A stretch of DNA of 48,802 nucleotides from Klebsiella pneumoniae. Lineage in GTDB: Bacteria; Myxococcota_A; UBA796; GCA-2862545. This document shows, one piece after another, positions 41,484-48,802 of this stretch (position 1 is its first letter; every line of letters begins with the position of its first letter). The translations under genes were made by a program, and so were the position numbers. The notes under the pieces were generated by a model. The model was not told the DNA's origin. It searched no databases and saw nothing but the letters and a program-made list of their open reading frames with translations. The DNA lies in assembly GCA_945861065.1 (NCBI GenBank), contig CAMASI010000025.1, positions 1-48,802 on the forward strand. Reading direction: 5' to 3'.

Positions 41484-43030
41484 TCGGATTCCTCGAAGCG
41501 CTCCACCCGATTGTTCATCCACCCTCCGGGTTGCAGGCCAAGCGGCGTCGAAATCCGCATGTCCAACACGACGTTATCGGTTAGGCGATCGATTTCGATC
41601 AACCGAATCATGCGCTGATCAAACCCGAGCTCTTCGTTCGACACGTGATTCGTGAAACTCGCGGAAGCGAAGTTCACAAGCACATTTCCATTCGGTAACC
41701 TATCTACGTCTCCCATCGCGGGGACAAACAGCGGGCCGTCCGACGTTTCAGAAAACTCCCACGACGTCTGAATCGTTCGATTCACCAAGTCTAGTGTATA
41801 TTCTACGGCACGCGAAGCATTGTCCTCGTCCGCGATCGGCACTTCCAACGTCCATGGCGAGGCGCCAGCGCCGTGATTGTCAAACACCAGTAGTTTCGTG
41901 CTCGTCTCATCGAGCTCAGGCGCATGTTGCTGGAACGTAAACGCCACATCCCCAATCGGGTTCAAGAGCAGCGAAGACAGTGCTGGATTCCAATTCACGG
42001 GCGGCGCAACCATCCACTGAATCGTTCCTGTCTCGTCGTCTACGGCGAATACGGCGTCTTGATGGCGGCTGCTCATCAGCCAACCATCGTCCGACGGGAG
42101 GCGCGAGGCCGCGTTGATATGGGCCCAGTCTACAGTGCCATCCGGCTGAGTTTCCAACGACCCATATCCGATACGTGCCAAATCGAGATGTGCGCTGGCG
42201 TCCCATAGAACCTCAGCCGTGCCGTCGTCGTCGAGGGCCACCAGGAGATCGTTCGCCACCACCACGTCCGCTACCACCGTGGGGTCCACATAAGAAACAG
42301 GAAATCCGACGACGGCGACCGGCGCTTGCGCCAGCGCAACGATTCGTCCGTCCCATTCTAGAACTTCATGGTGGAAGGCAACGGCACCTACGCCGTAATC
42401 CGACGGCCTAACAGTTCGCATTTCGTTCCCGAGCCAATCGAACTCGGAAACTACGGTATCGCCAACGGTCACGAAACCATTGTCAGTTCGATGAACGCCA
42501 TTGACCGCAGAAGGAAGGTCCAACCACCAAATCAACTCCATTTCGCCATCGAGAACCCAAACTCGCGCGGGGACCGGGCTGGAGCCAAAGGCCCGCGGCA
42601 TCAACAACGTGAGACCCGGAGCGACCCGCTCCCGTTCAAAGGCCAGCAAGGCCACCTCCGGCCACAACTCCGGCACCGCTTCGGTGGTCCATGCCACGTC
42701 ACGAGAAACCGTTTCGATGCCGTCGGTCACCGTGACCACCGCGGTGACGGCGCGGTCTGGCCGCATCCCAACCACCTGAAGCGAATGTTGCACGCCTTCC
42801 GCGTCCGACGCCGACGTCCTGCTAGACGTTCCATCGTCCCAGGTCACGGTCGCGGTGGAAACGGCGGTGGTGACGACGTCGATCCGCCGCGAAAGCGGGG
42901 CCGGTACCCCAACCACCACTGGGTCTGACGCGAATCCGAACGGCAGCTCCGCGGTTGTCTCAGAGCCAAGGCCCGGCGCTGTGTCCTTCGGCGGGTCTTT
43001 CGGCCCGCATGCCAAGAGAATGGCCAGCAT
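41474..43030 (-). CDS. Arylsulfotransferase (ASST)-like lipoprotein
   Basis: 518 residues with a lipoprotein signal at the very N-terminus (MLAILLACGPKD, lipobox LLAC), so it is membrane-anchored. A Thr/Asp-rich linker and an Ig-like N-terminal segment (IDVVTTAVSTATVTWDDG) precede an ASST-type beta-propeller. The propeller shows VAFHHEVLEWDGRIVAL, TVDWAHINAASRLPSDDGWLMSSRHQDAVFAVDDETG and GVHRTDNGFVTVGD. The conserved His residues in FHHEVLEW and DWAHIN are those used for catalysis and binding in bacterial arylsulfotransferase. The substrate is unknown. A GGGGGAG ribosome binding site lies just before the ATG. Confidence 0.75.
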   Translation of the reverse strand: MLAILLACGPKDPPKDTAPGLGSETTAELPFGFASDPVVVGVPAPLSRRIDVVTTAVSTATVTWDDGTSSRTSASDAEGVQHSLQVVGMRPDRAVTAVVTVTDGIETVSRDVAWTTEAVPELWPEVALLAFERERVAPGLTLLMPRAFGSSPVPARVWVLDGEMELIWWLDLPSAVNGVHRTDNGFVTVGDTVVSEFDWLGNEMRTVRPSDYGVGAVAFHHEVLEWDGRIVALAQAPVAVVGFPVSYVDPTVVADVVVANDLLVALDDDGTAEVLWDASAHLDLARIGYGSLETQPDGTVDWAHINAASRLPSDDGWLMSSRHQDAVFAVDDETGTIQWMVAPPVNWNPALSSLLLNPIGDVAFTFQQHAPELDETSTKLLVFDNHGAGASPWTLEVPIADEDNASRAVEYTLDLVNRTIQTSWEFSETSDGPLFVPAMGDVDRLPNGNVLVNFASASFTNHVSNEELGFDQRMIRLIEIDRLTDNVVLDMRISTPLGLQPGGWMNNRVERFEESEWP

Positions 43031-43086
43031 GCTCCCCCGTCACCCGAGCCATCGGCCGCGTCGAGGCAAATGGCATACGCACGCCC

Positions 43087-43719
43087 ATGGCCGATCCGAA
43101 ACGCCGCGCACGAGACCCGCAGGGGGTCCGGCTCCGCTTGTTGGAATCCGCCCGCCAAAGGTTCGGGAGCAGCGGCCTTTCAGGGACGTCGCTCGACCTG
43201 ATCTGCCGCGACGCTGGGGTGACCAAGGGGGCGTTTTTCTACCACTTCACGGACAAGGACGACCTGATCGAGCACGTGATCGGGGCCGAGGCGGACCGTC
43301 TACGCACGGCAGTGGCCGGCGCAACGTTGACGGGGGATGCGGTCGATCGGGTCTGCGGTTTCGTGGAATGTCTCCAACAAGTGGCCTTGGGACCCGAGAA
43401 TCACGTGAGCCTACTCGGGCTGGCTGCGGTCGAAGGGTCGTCGTCGCCGCGGATTCGCGCAATGTGCACGGCGGCCTGGGGGGCATTGACCGCCGAGCTC
43501 GCGGAATTGGTCGAAACCGCGCGGCGTTCCGAGCGCCCGACCTCTACCTGGGACGCGGAGCGCGTGGCAGGATTGGTCATCGCCTCCTACGAGGGTGCGT
43601 GGGTATTGGCACGGGCCTCGGGAGACCGTGGCTTCGTGACCACCCATCTCGCTGTGACCCGGGCGTGGTTGCGGGGACTGTTCGGCCGCGGGCCCTTCGC
43701 TACCGCGGGTCCGTCCTAG
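43087..43719 (+). CDS. TetR-family transcriptional regulator
   Basis: 210 residues. The HTH is RLRLLESARQRFGSSGLSGTSLDLICRDAGVTKGAFFYHFTDKDDLIEHVIG, a textbook TetR N-terminus (residues 14-64, with the recognition helix TKGAFFYHF). The C-terminal ligand domain is helical and variable, so the inducer cannot be named. The ATG at 43087 begins just before the HTH; the longer frame overlaps the divergent arylsulfotransferase-like gene. It converges with the AgmX-like lipoprotein, sharing 20 bases of 3' end. The KstR-like boxes near 48.4 kb could be its target, but no copy lies upstream of this gene. Confidence 0.88.
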   Translation: MADPKRRARDPQGVRLRLLESARQRFGSSGLSGTSLDLICRDAGVTKGAFFYHFTDKDDLIEHVIGAEADRLRTAVAGATLTGDAVDRVCGFVECLQQVALGPENHVSLLGLAAVEGSSSPRIRAMCTAAWGALTAELAELVETARRSERPTSTWDAERVAGLVIASYEGAWVLARASGDRGFVTTHLAVTRAWLRGLFGRGPFATAGPS

Positions 43720-44782
43720 AATCGGCCGCTGCACCCCGGAAATTAATCGGAAACTCCACCTCGTAACTGTCCCCCGACGGTGCAACCCAATGGGCAAACG
43801 CCGCCTCGGCGCACGCAAACATTTGGGGATCAGACACCGTCCCGTACACGCTCGTGCCAGCGACCACGCCGCCGGCAGAAACCCGCGCGAATAAGAACAC
43901 GAACCCCTTCAAATCGGGCCGTTCCGCGGCACGCGCGGCGAAACAAGATTCAATTTTCGGAAACACGTCGGCGAAGGAGGCGCCGAGGATTTCAACGTCC
44001 ATATTCCCTCGGACTCTCGGATCGTGCAAAAACACAGGCGGAGCGGCCGCACGCTCGCGGTCAGGCCGACCACGGCGAAGCACGGCCACGGGAATCGTTT
44101 CCGACACCGGCGCCTCCGCGATGGGTGCCTCCACTGGAATCACGATGAGGCCGCTCGCGGCTAAAGCGTCGCGGACGCCCACGGCACCGAGCAGTGGGTG
44201 TTCGACTTCGTCGACGACAAGTCGCGTGAAAACTTCCGTTTCGCGTTTTGTCAGCACCCATTGATCCCGCCAATCCACACCCGACGGACCCCCCTGTCCG
44301 ACTTTTCTCAATGACCACCGACCCTCTGGTGGTTCTGCCGATGCTTCACCGTCTACAACGAGATAATAAAAGCCGCCGTGCCCACCCGAACGGGACCGGT
44401 ACTCCGCATGCACGAGGGTATCCTCGGCGGCCTGGCTGGCGACGGGCGCCGTGTACCGGACGATGACGTCCACCTGTTCTCCGACCGATACGAGCGTCGC
44501 GACAAGCTCCGTGGCACCGGACTCCACCAGCCGTCGACCCAGGATTTGCGCGGGCGTGGTCATCGTGTCCACCGGTTCGAATGACAGCGCCGCTTGCACG
44601 CGCGCAGCACAACCCTCGATCTCCTCACACCCGAAAAAACGGGCATCCACGTTCACCAAGCGACGTTCGACACGAAATACCTGAAGAAACGGATCATAGT
44701 TCACGGTCGTTTCGAGGGTTCCAAAACCCTCCAGGCACCCGGAAAAAACTAATAACAAGCCCAGTGAGACCGAACGAATCAA
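43700..44782 (-). CDS. Lipoprotein with AgmX/TonB-like C-terminal domain
   Basis: 360 residues. The TTG at 44782 overlaps the stop of the acyltransferase gene (TTGA) and directly precedes a lipoprotein signal (IRSVSLGLLLVFSGCLEG); an in-frame GTG at 44797 is the alternative. The N-terminal half is beta-rich (TVNYDPFLQVFRVERRLVNVDARFFG). The C-terminal 90 residues (FPKIESCFAARAAERPDLKGFVFLFARVSAGG..CAEAAFAHWVAPSG) resemble the AgmX/PglI domain of Myxococcota gliding-related proteins. Function is unknown; envelope localisation is likely. Confidence 0.65.
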   Translation of the reverse strand: MIRSVSLGLLLVFSGCLEGFGTLETTVNYDPFLQVFRVERRLVNVDARFFGCEEIEGCAARVQAALSFEPVDTMTTPAQILGRRLVESGATELVATLVSVGEQVDVIVRYTAPVASQAAEDTLVHAEYRSRSGGHGGFYYLVVDGEASAEPPEGRWSLRKVGQGGPSGVDWRDQWVLTKRETEVFTRLVVDEVEHPLLGAVGVRDALAASGLIVIPVEAPIAEAPVSETIPVAVLRRGRPDRERAAAPPVFLHDPRVRGNMDVEILGASFADVFPKIESCFAARAAERPDLKGFVFLFARVSAGGVVAGTSVYGTVSDPQMFACAEAAFAHWVAPSGDSYEVEFPINFRGAAADSRTDPR

Positions 44783-45516
44783 GGCGCCTTCCGCCACAAT
44801 GCGACGAGCTCCGCCGGATACCCTCGATGGTAATGCCGTGTCCACGGATAGGCCGGCTCGCTGTCGGTTCGATGTTTTACCTGCGACGCGGGTCCTGCGT
44901 CACGGGCAGGAACGCCCATGAAGAGGCGCCCCGCCGGCACATCCCGTGTGACGATGGCGCCGGCGGCGACCACCGCGCCGCGCCCCACCCGGACCCCAGG
45001 AAGGAGGACCGCGTGGGTGGAAATCACGGCGTCGTCTTCGACAATAGGGCCGATCTCGACGGTCGATGGCGGGTGTGGGTCATTGGTGAGCGTGACGCCG
45101 GGGAGCAACCATACACGGTCGTGAAGGGTAGCGGCCCCGCAGATGAGAACGCCGCTTTGTGTGCGAACGTCGTCGCCCACCGTCCCTCGACCCTGATGTT
45201 CGCAGCGTGCGCCGAGTTGAAACCGGGCACCTGCAGTAATCCCGTCGCGCGCGATCGCGCCGTGACCCGTGCGAAGGCCGGGGCCAAATGTGCTCCCTGC
45301 GTAGAACACGGAGAAGGACCGAATCCGGGCGCCTTCTCCAATTCGAAGCGGTCGGTCCCCGGCACCCGGTGTGGGATGCCCGAGCTCACAATGACTGTCC
45401 ACGACGCAGTCGTCTCCCAACTCTACGCCGTCGTGTAGGACGGTGAACGGTCCCACCGTGACGCCAACCCCAAGATGGGCTCTCGGGCTCACGACGGCAG
45501 AGGGGTGAATCGTCAT
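44779..45516 (-). CDS. Left-handed beta-helix acyltransferase (LpxA/DapH-like superfamily)
   Basis: 245 residues. The hexapeptide-repeat coil is clear from the start (MTIHPSAVVSPRAHLGVGVTVGPFTVLHDG) through IGEGARIRSFSVFYAG, VGDDVRTQSGVLICGAATLHDRVWLLPGVTLTNDPHPP to VGRGAVVAAGAIVTRDVPAGRLFMGVPAR. LTNDPHPP and the closing repeats resemble sugar-nucleotide N-acetyltransferases of surface polysaccharide synthesis (WbpD-like). The ATG at 45516 begins the first hexapeptide; the upstream ATG is in the divergent region. Substrate not established. Confidence 0.8.
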   Translation of the reverse strand: MTIHPSAVVSPRAHLGVGVTVGPFTVLHDGVELGDDCVVDSHCELGHPTPGAGDRPLRIGEGARIRSFSVFYAGSTFGPGLRTGHGAIARDGITAGARFQLGARCEHQGRGTVGDDVRTQSGVLICGAATLHDRVWLLPGVTLTNDPHPPSTVEIGPIVEDDAVISTHAVLLPGVRVGRGAVVAAGAIVTRDVPAGRLFMGVPARDAGPASQVKHRTDSEPAYPWTRHYHRGYPAELVALWRKAP

Positions 45517-45577
45517 GAGCGGTCCTACCCAGGCGCAGCCGCGCACGCCGCGGCCGGTCCGCGATTACACCGACAAC

Positions 45578-46018
45578 ATGAGCTGGGTCTTGTGGTTCTC
45601 TTGCCGGGGCGCAGACGGCAATAGCGTCGTGTCGTGGCACAACCAAGGCGTTGCCTGCCTTGTAGCCGAGGGCGCTCCCGCGTCCCAATCGGGCCCAGCA
45701 GCAGCGATTGACGCTGGAATCGACTTGGTCGTTTCTGTGCAAATGTCACCCTGTGAGGATTGTCTCGAAGACGTGTTTGTGGCCTGCACGGCGGAACTGG
45801 AAGGAGATCAATTGGTGGTGTCCTCCGACGCGTCGGGGAGAAGAGCCGCTTCGGACTGCGGGACGGCTTGCGTAGACTTGAATACGACCTGCCCAGTGGT
45901 CGGTCTCGCCGCCGGCACCTACACCCTCTTCCACGGCCCGGATCTGCTCACCTTCGAGGTGCCGAGCGTCGGGCCGTTGTGCGTTGGTGCGTATTCAGAC
46001 CCCGTCACTGGCCCCTGA
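45578..46018 (+). CDS. Hypothetical Cys-rich exported protein
   Basis: 146 residues from the ATG at 45578 (MSWVLWFSCRGADG), which may be a poor lipobox or a short signal. An upstream ATG at 45515 would overlap the divergent acyltransferase start. The sequence contains spaced Cys residues (MSPCEDCLEDVFVACTAELEG, DCGTACVDLNTTCPVVGLAAGTYTLFHG), suggesting disulfides in a beta-rich extracellular domain. No family recognised. It ends 7 bases before the next gene's GTG and may be co-transcribed with it. Confidence 0.5.
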   Translation: MSWVLWFSCRGADGNSVVSWHNQGVACLVAEGAPASQSGPAAAIDAGIDLVVSVQMSPCEDCLEDVFVACTAELEGDQLVVSSDASGRRAASDCGTACVDLNTTCPVVGLAAGTYTLFHGPDLLTFEVPSVGPLCVGAYSDPVTGP

Positions 46019-46025
46019 AGGCGCA

Positions 46026-46508
46026 GTGCAGCCGCCCACACAACGGCGCATTTGGCTCGATGCGGATGGCGCACCGCGGCAAATGCGCGAGGTCTTGTTT
46101 CGAGTGGCGGAGCGTCGGCAAATTCCGCTGATTCTTGTCGCCAATCGCCCGCTCGTCGTTCCTCGCAGTCGTTTTATTTCGACGGTCGTCGTCGGCGCAG
46201 GATTTGACGTCGCTGACGACCATATCGCCGCGTCCTGCGACGCTGGAGACATCGTAGTGACGGGCGACATCCCGCTCGCAGCCGCGGCCGTGGAACGCGG
46301 AGCGGTCGTAATTGAATACCGCGGCGATTTGTTAGACGCCAACAATGTGAAGCAGCGACTGGCGCAGCGCGACCGACTTGCCGAGGCCAGAGAGAGCGGC
46401 TTGGACATGGGCGGGCCTGCGCCTTACGGCAAACCCGACATCCAGCGTTTTTCAAATGCCATGGACCGCCTGCTCACAAAACTGCAGCCCTCGTTTCGAG
46501 TTACCTAA
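46026..46508 (+). CDS. yaiI: YaiI/YqxD family (DUF188) protein
   Basis: 160 residues. The family pattern is visible: IWLDADGAPRQMREVLFRVAERRQIPLILVANR, VVGAGFDVADDHIAASCDAGDIVVTGDIPLAAAAVERGAVVI, and the C-terminal MGGPAPYGKPDIQRFSNAMDRLL. These PIN-like proteins are conserved but of unknown role. The GTG at 46026 is chosen because it begins the conserved core 7 bases after the preceding stop; the longer frame overlaps that gene. Confidence 0.88.
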   Translation: MQPPTQRRIWLDADGAPRQMREVLFRVAERRQIPLILVANRPLVVPRSRFISTVVVGAGFDVADDHIAASCDAGDIVVTGDIPLAAAAVERGAVVIEYRGDLLDANNVKQRLAQRDRLAEARESGLDMGGPAPYGKPDIQRFSNAMDRLLTKLQPSFRVT

Positions 46509-46519
46509 ATATTAGCGGC

Positions 46520-47011
46520 TTAGTTCAACCCTATTGCGTGGTTTGCTGAATATTTCTGGGTGACGATGACGAAGCCAAAAATCGCACAGCCACACGTCGC
46601 CAATAACATGCCTGCGGACAGGGCCGAAGACGCCAGCACGACAACAACGACATGCGTGAAGGCGTCGAGCACAAGTCCAATTTCTTTGGTTGCAAAACGC
46701 AGCCACCTGCCGGGCCGTTCGAGAGCCAATGCGAGCAGCCTGTCGGGTATGGCCCAAGCACCGAGTGCGTAGCACACATGTGTCAGAATATGAAATGCGA
46801 TCGCCGCCCGACCTACACCGGAGTTCCACACCGTTGGAAACGCAAGGGCCCAGGCGGAAAATAAGGCAACTTCCGAAATGAAAAAGCGCCAGTGTGTGCC
46901 CGCGCGGATGGCCGGTTCATACGAGAAACGCACCAAGGGGCCCAAATGAAGCAGGAGGTAGGCCAAACCTACCGTAAAGACGACGATCTGGACGAAATCC
47001 GTCGGTGTCAT
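46520..47011 (-). CDS. Small integral membrane protein
   Basis: 163 residues from the ATG at 47011, 7 bases after the flavoprotein stop (an ATG at 47044 would overlap it by 26 bases). Four or five hydrophobic segments are visible (FVQIVVFTVGLAYLLLHLGPLV, WRFFISEVALFSAWALAF, AAIAFHILTHVCYALGAWAIP, VVVVVLASSALSAGMLLATCG, and following). No named family recognised. It follows the COG2907-type flavoprotein and is probably translated from the same message; the pair may act on membrane lipids. Confidence 0.65.
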   Translation of the reverse strand: MTPTDFVQIVVFTVGLAYLLLHLGPLVRFSYEPAIRAGTHWRFFISEVALFSAWALAFPTVWNSGVGRAAIAFHILTHVCYALGAWAIPDRLLALALERPGRWLRFATKEIGLVLDAFTHVVVVVLASSALSAGMLLATCGCAIFGFVIVTQKYSANHAIGLN

Positions 47012-47018
47012 TTCCAGG

Positions 47019-48323
47019 TCACGCGGCCACTCGCAGGCCGTCACCCGGCAAAGCGACGAACGGTGGGTGATGTCGCGGTTCCATCAGCGAAACGAGGGAA
47101 CGCGAATCCGGCGCAAGTTGGTTGCCGACGAGGAGGGCGGATTGAACTGCGTTCTTGTGCGATCCGATGTCACAGGTCCAGTCTCCCGCAAACCACAACC
47201 CACCCTGACCTTGAAGCGCCGTGAGCGCGGATTGAGCACGATGGTGCTCTGGCGAAACAAATGGCAAACGAAAGGTACTGATGTTGTGAACAAAGCTCGG
47301 TTCCTGATCACCAATGGCTGTGGTGAACACAGGCGCGTTGCCGTCGTGACCCACCCAAATCGTCATACGGCTCGCCGAACCGTCCCAACGCAAGTTGGCG
47401 ACGCTCCATTGTTTACGCACTGGGGGCATGACGCTGCTGTCGCCATGCGTTGCGACCCTGGTTGTGTACGTCTCGAATCGAGAAAGTACCCGGTTCACCG
47501 CATCAAAGCCGGTGAGCCCTGAGGCGAGCGCACGGGCTTCGTGGGAGCCCGTGGCGAGCACCACTTGGTCGAAGCAACGTTTCACGCCGGACGTGTCGGT
47601 CAACACGAATCCATCGGGGTTTCGCTCCATTAGCGAAATCCCAGTCCCTCGGAGCACGACGGTTGTTTGTAAGCGTCGCGCCACGGTTTCGATATACGAC
47701 GCGGCGCCGTCCCGAAGCACATGCCAGCGAAACGGTGCCAAGCTACTCGGTCGATTCAACACGACGTACTTGAGCATGGCGTACGCCGAAAACTCGTGCG
47801 CTCGGCCATAGGGTCCGCCCCAACCCCCTGCGACGATTGGCGTGAGCAGTTCACGCCCCAAGTCGTCATCCAGCCCATGTTGACGCAGGAATTCGCCCCA
47901 GGAAGGCTCGCAATTGCGTTGCGCAACGAGGGGTGCCCCAAGGCGAATCGCGCGGTCGATGCGCCACAGTGCCCGGCGATGGTGGCCTGCCGTCAATGAC
48001 CGAAACAGTCCGGCGACACCGGCGGGCGGAAGCACCAAGGCGTCGGCACGTCGGGTGTCGGCGAAAGTCCATCTCATCGGGACGATTCGTGTGGGCACGT
48101 CGTGGATTTCAAGCAACCGCATGAACCGCGGGTACAGACCATCGGTGAACCAGGCGAAACCGTCGTCGGCGTGCCAGTCGCGCCCGTCGTGCTGAACGGT
48201 CGTTGTGTGGGCGTGACCGCCGAGGGTCGCGCTGCGTTCGAACAGCGTCACCTCATGGGTCTTGTCGAGAAGGTAGGCCGAAGTCATGCCCGCCCCGCCG
48301 GAACCGATGATGGCAACGCGCAC
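47019..48323 (-). CDS. NAD/FAD-binding amine-oxidase-like flavoprotein (COG2907)
   Basis: 434 residues from a GTG (48323) that begins the FAD motif VRVAIIGSGGAGMTSAYLL; an ATG 13 codons upstream is possible. The acidic end of the second strand (VTLFERSATLGGHAHTT) and the C-terminal GLWFAGDWTCDIGSHKNAVQSALLVGNQLA complete the FAD-binding pattern of the COG2907 family. Such proteins are commonly found beside cyclopropane fatty acid synthase-like and DUF1365 genes and are suspected to modify fatty acids; neither companion is here, only a membrane protein. Two KstR-like boxes lie upstream, so TetR-type control is likely. Confidence 0.85.
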   Translation of the reverse strand: MRVAIIGSGGAGMTSAYLLDKTHEVTLFERSATLGGHAHTTTVQHDGRDWHADDGFAWFTDGLYPRFMRLLEIHDVPTRIVPMRWTFADTRRADALVLPPAGVAGLFRSLTAGHHRRALWRIDRAIRLGAPLVAQRNCEPSWGEFLRQHGLDDDLGRELLTPIVAGGWGGPYGRAHEFSAYAMLKYVVLNRPSSLAPFRWHVLRDGAASYIETVARRLQTTVVLRGTGISLMERNPDGFVLTDTSGVKRCFDQVVLATGSHEARALASGLTGFDAVNRVLSRFETYTTRVATHGDSSVMPPVRKQWSVANLRWDGSASRMTIWVGHDGNAPVFTTAIGDQEPSFVHNISTFRLPFVSPEHHRAQSALTALQGQGGLWFAGDWTCDIGSHKNAVQSALLVGNQLAPDSRSLVSLMEPRHHPPFVALPGDGLRVAA

Positions 48324-48368
48324 GATGGCAACTCCGATGCGGCGCCATGCGGGTGCCGACACGCGGAG

Positions 48369-48406
48369 TGTAACGTGTTCTAGCTCGAATACTAGAACAC
48401 GTTCTA
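48369..48406. promoter_or_regulatory. Two tandem KstR-like TetR operator boxes
   Basis: TGTAACGTGTTCTA at 48369-48382 and TAGAACACGTTCTA at 48393-48406 both match the published KstR pattern TNNAACNNGTTNNA at every fixed position, with centres 24 bp apart. A 9-bp perfect inverted repeat, GTGTTCTAG and CTAGAACAC (48375-48383 and 48392-48400), bridges the two. They lie 46-83 bases upstream of the flavoprotein GTG, where its promoter must be. The controlling protein is not identified. Confidence 0.6.
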
Positions 48407-48738
48407 GTTTGAGACGATTCGGGGGCGTCGCCTAAGCATGGCCGCGAGCGAAACTGCCGACAACACGTGTCCCGAGGTACCGGGCCGGTCCAGGGCGCAG
48501 CCGCGGGCCGCGGCAGTCTCAAACCCCTTCCCTCCACTCGCCTCGGCCCCGCCAGTATCACACCCCTCCCCTCCGGAAGTCGGAGCGCTTCAGGTGAAGC
48601 GCCTGTCCGCGACGTGCTTGGGAATCCTCCGGCTGACAGCTGACACCTGACGGCGGGCGCGATGATCGAAAGCCGCTCCGCGATACGCCTGCCCGCACCC
48701 GATCCCGATCCCGATCCCCCTCCCGACCCGAGGCAGCG
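48407..48738. other. Intergenic region without convincing genes
   Basis: About 330 bases with no open frame I can support on either strand. It contains pyrimidine-rich stretches and a short tandem run of GATCCC-like repeats near 48700-48720, just before the four-helix-bundle gene. No promoter or RNA gene is evident. Confidence 0.4.
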
Positions 48739-48802
48739 ATGCCGTTCGACCATGAGAAGCTCGATGTGTACGCCGTCGCCATGGACTTCCTGGTACTCGC
48801 CA
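48739..48802 (+). CDS. Four-helix-bundle (S23/IVP-type) protein, N-terminal fragment
   Basis: Twenty-one codons reach the window edge: MPFDHEKLDVYAVAMDFLVLA. This is the characteristic start of the four-helix-bundle family (23S rRNA intervening-sequence-type proteins), usually about 120-130 residues. These genes occur as scattered copies in many genomes; the function is not known. Too little is present for more. Confidence 0.7.
   Translation, partial: MPFDHEKLDVYAVAMDFLVLA

Noticed and set aside
48438..48650. Short plus-strand frame between the flavoprotein and the four-helix-bundle gene
   Set aside because: Low-complexity Pro/Ser/Arg composition, no ribosome binding site and no family; treated as intergenic.

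Overview
The window falls into two parts of different base composition that meet at a tRNA gene near 22.6 kb. By eye, on sampled lines, the left part (1 to about 22.6 kb) is about 70% G+C, with mostly G or C in third codon positions, many GTG starts and 4-base GTGA/ATGA gene overlaps. The right part (22.7-48.8 kb) is about 55-60% G+C. Type II secretion, AgmX-like and Asp/Thr-rich lipoproteins, CarH-type B12 photoreceptors and a Myxococcus-like carotenoid gene set suggest a Myxococcota-like or related 'deltaproteobacterial' Gram-negative bacterium. This is an inference from gene content; no marker gene fixes the taxon.

Left part, light response and carotenoids. A minus-strand group (lipocalin, DUF1990 protein, NAD(P)-binding protein) diverges from a plus-strand operon: CarH-like B12 photoreceptor, GTP cyclohydrolase II, outer-membrane barrel, a stand-alone OxyR-type peroxide-sensing domain without HTH, and a class II CPD photolyase. 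A promoter at 6320-6348 carries three consecutive 11-bp CarH-type repeats. It drives a tightly coupled operon of lycopene cyclase, GGPP synthase, phytoene desaturase, phytoene synthase, a second CarH-like receptor, carotenoid 1,2-hydratase, glycosyltransferase, acyltransferase, a second desaturase and an unknown protein. The set would make a hydroxylated, glycosylated and acylated carotenoid under light control. A NhaR-type LysR regulator and a TerC membrane protein follow as a divergent pair.

Junction. A lipoprotein gene loses recognisable sequence near 19.29 kb, where a compact element begins. It holds three small minus-strand genes and a divergent plus-strand pair (XRE-type regulator and large serine recombinase). 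The recombinase frame runs into the 3' end of a tRNA-Arg(TCT) gene, and the G+C drop follows directly. Either the left part is (part of) an island integrated beside tRNA-Arg, or the contig is a chimera; the sequence alone cannot decide.

Right part. A complete type II secretion operon, gspC to gspN in order on the minus strand, has an exact sigma-54 -24/-12 element upstream of gspC, with thiE and pabB coupled to its 3' end. Upstream lie HDOD and HEAT-like genes with their own sigma-70-like promoter, then a PhyH-type dioxygenase and an arylsulfotransferase-like lipoprotein. Next come a TetR regulator, an AgmX-like lipoprotein, a left-handed beta-helix acyltransferase, a Cys-rich hypothetical, a YaiI/YqxD protein, and a COG2907 flavoprotein with a small membrane protein. 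The flavoprotein gene is preceded by two KstR-like palindromes. The window ends in the first codons of a four-helix-bundle (S23/IVP-type) gene.
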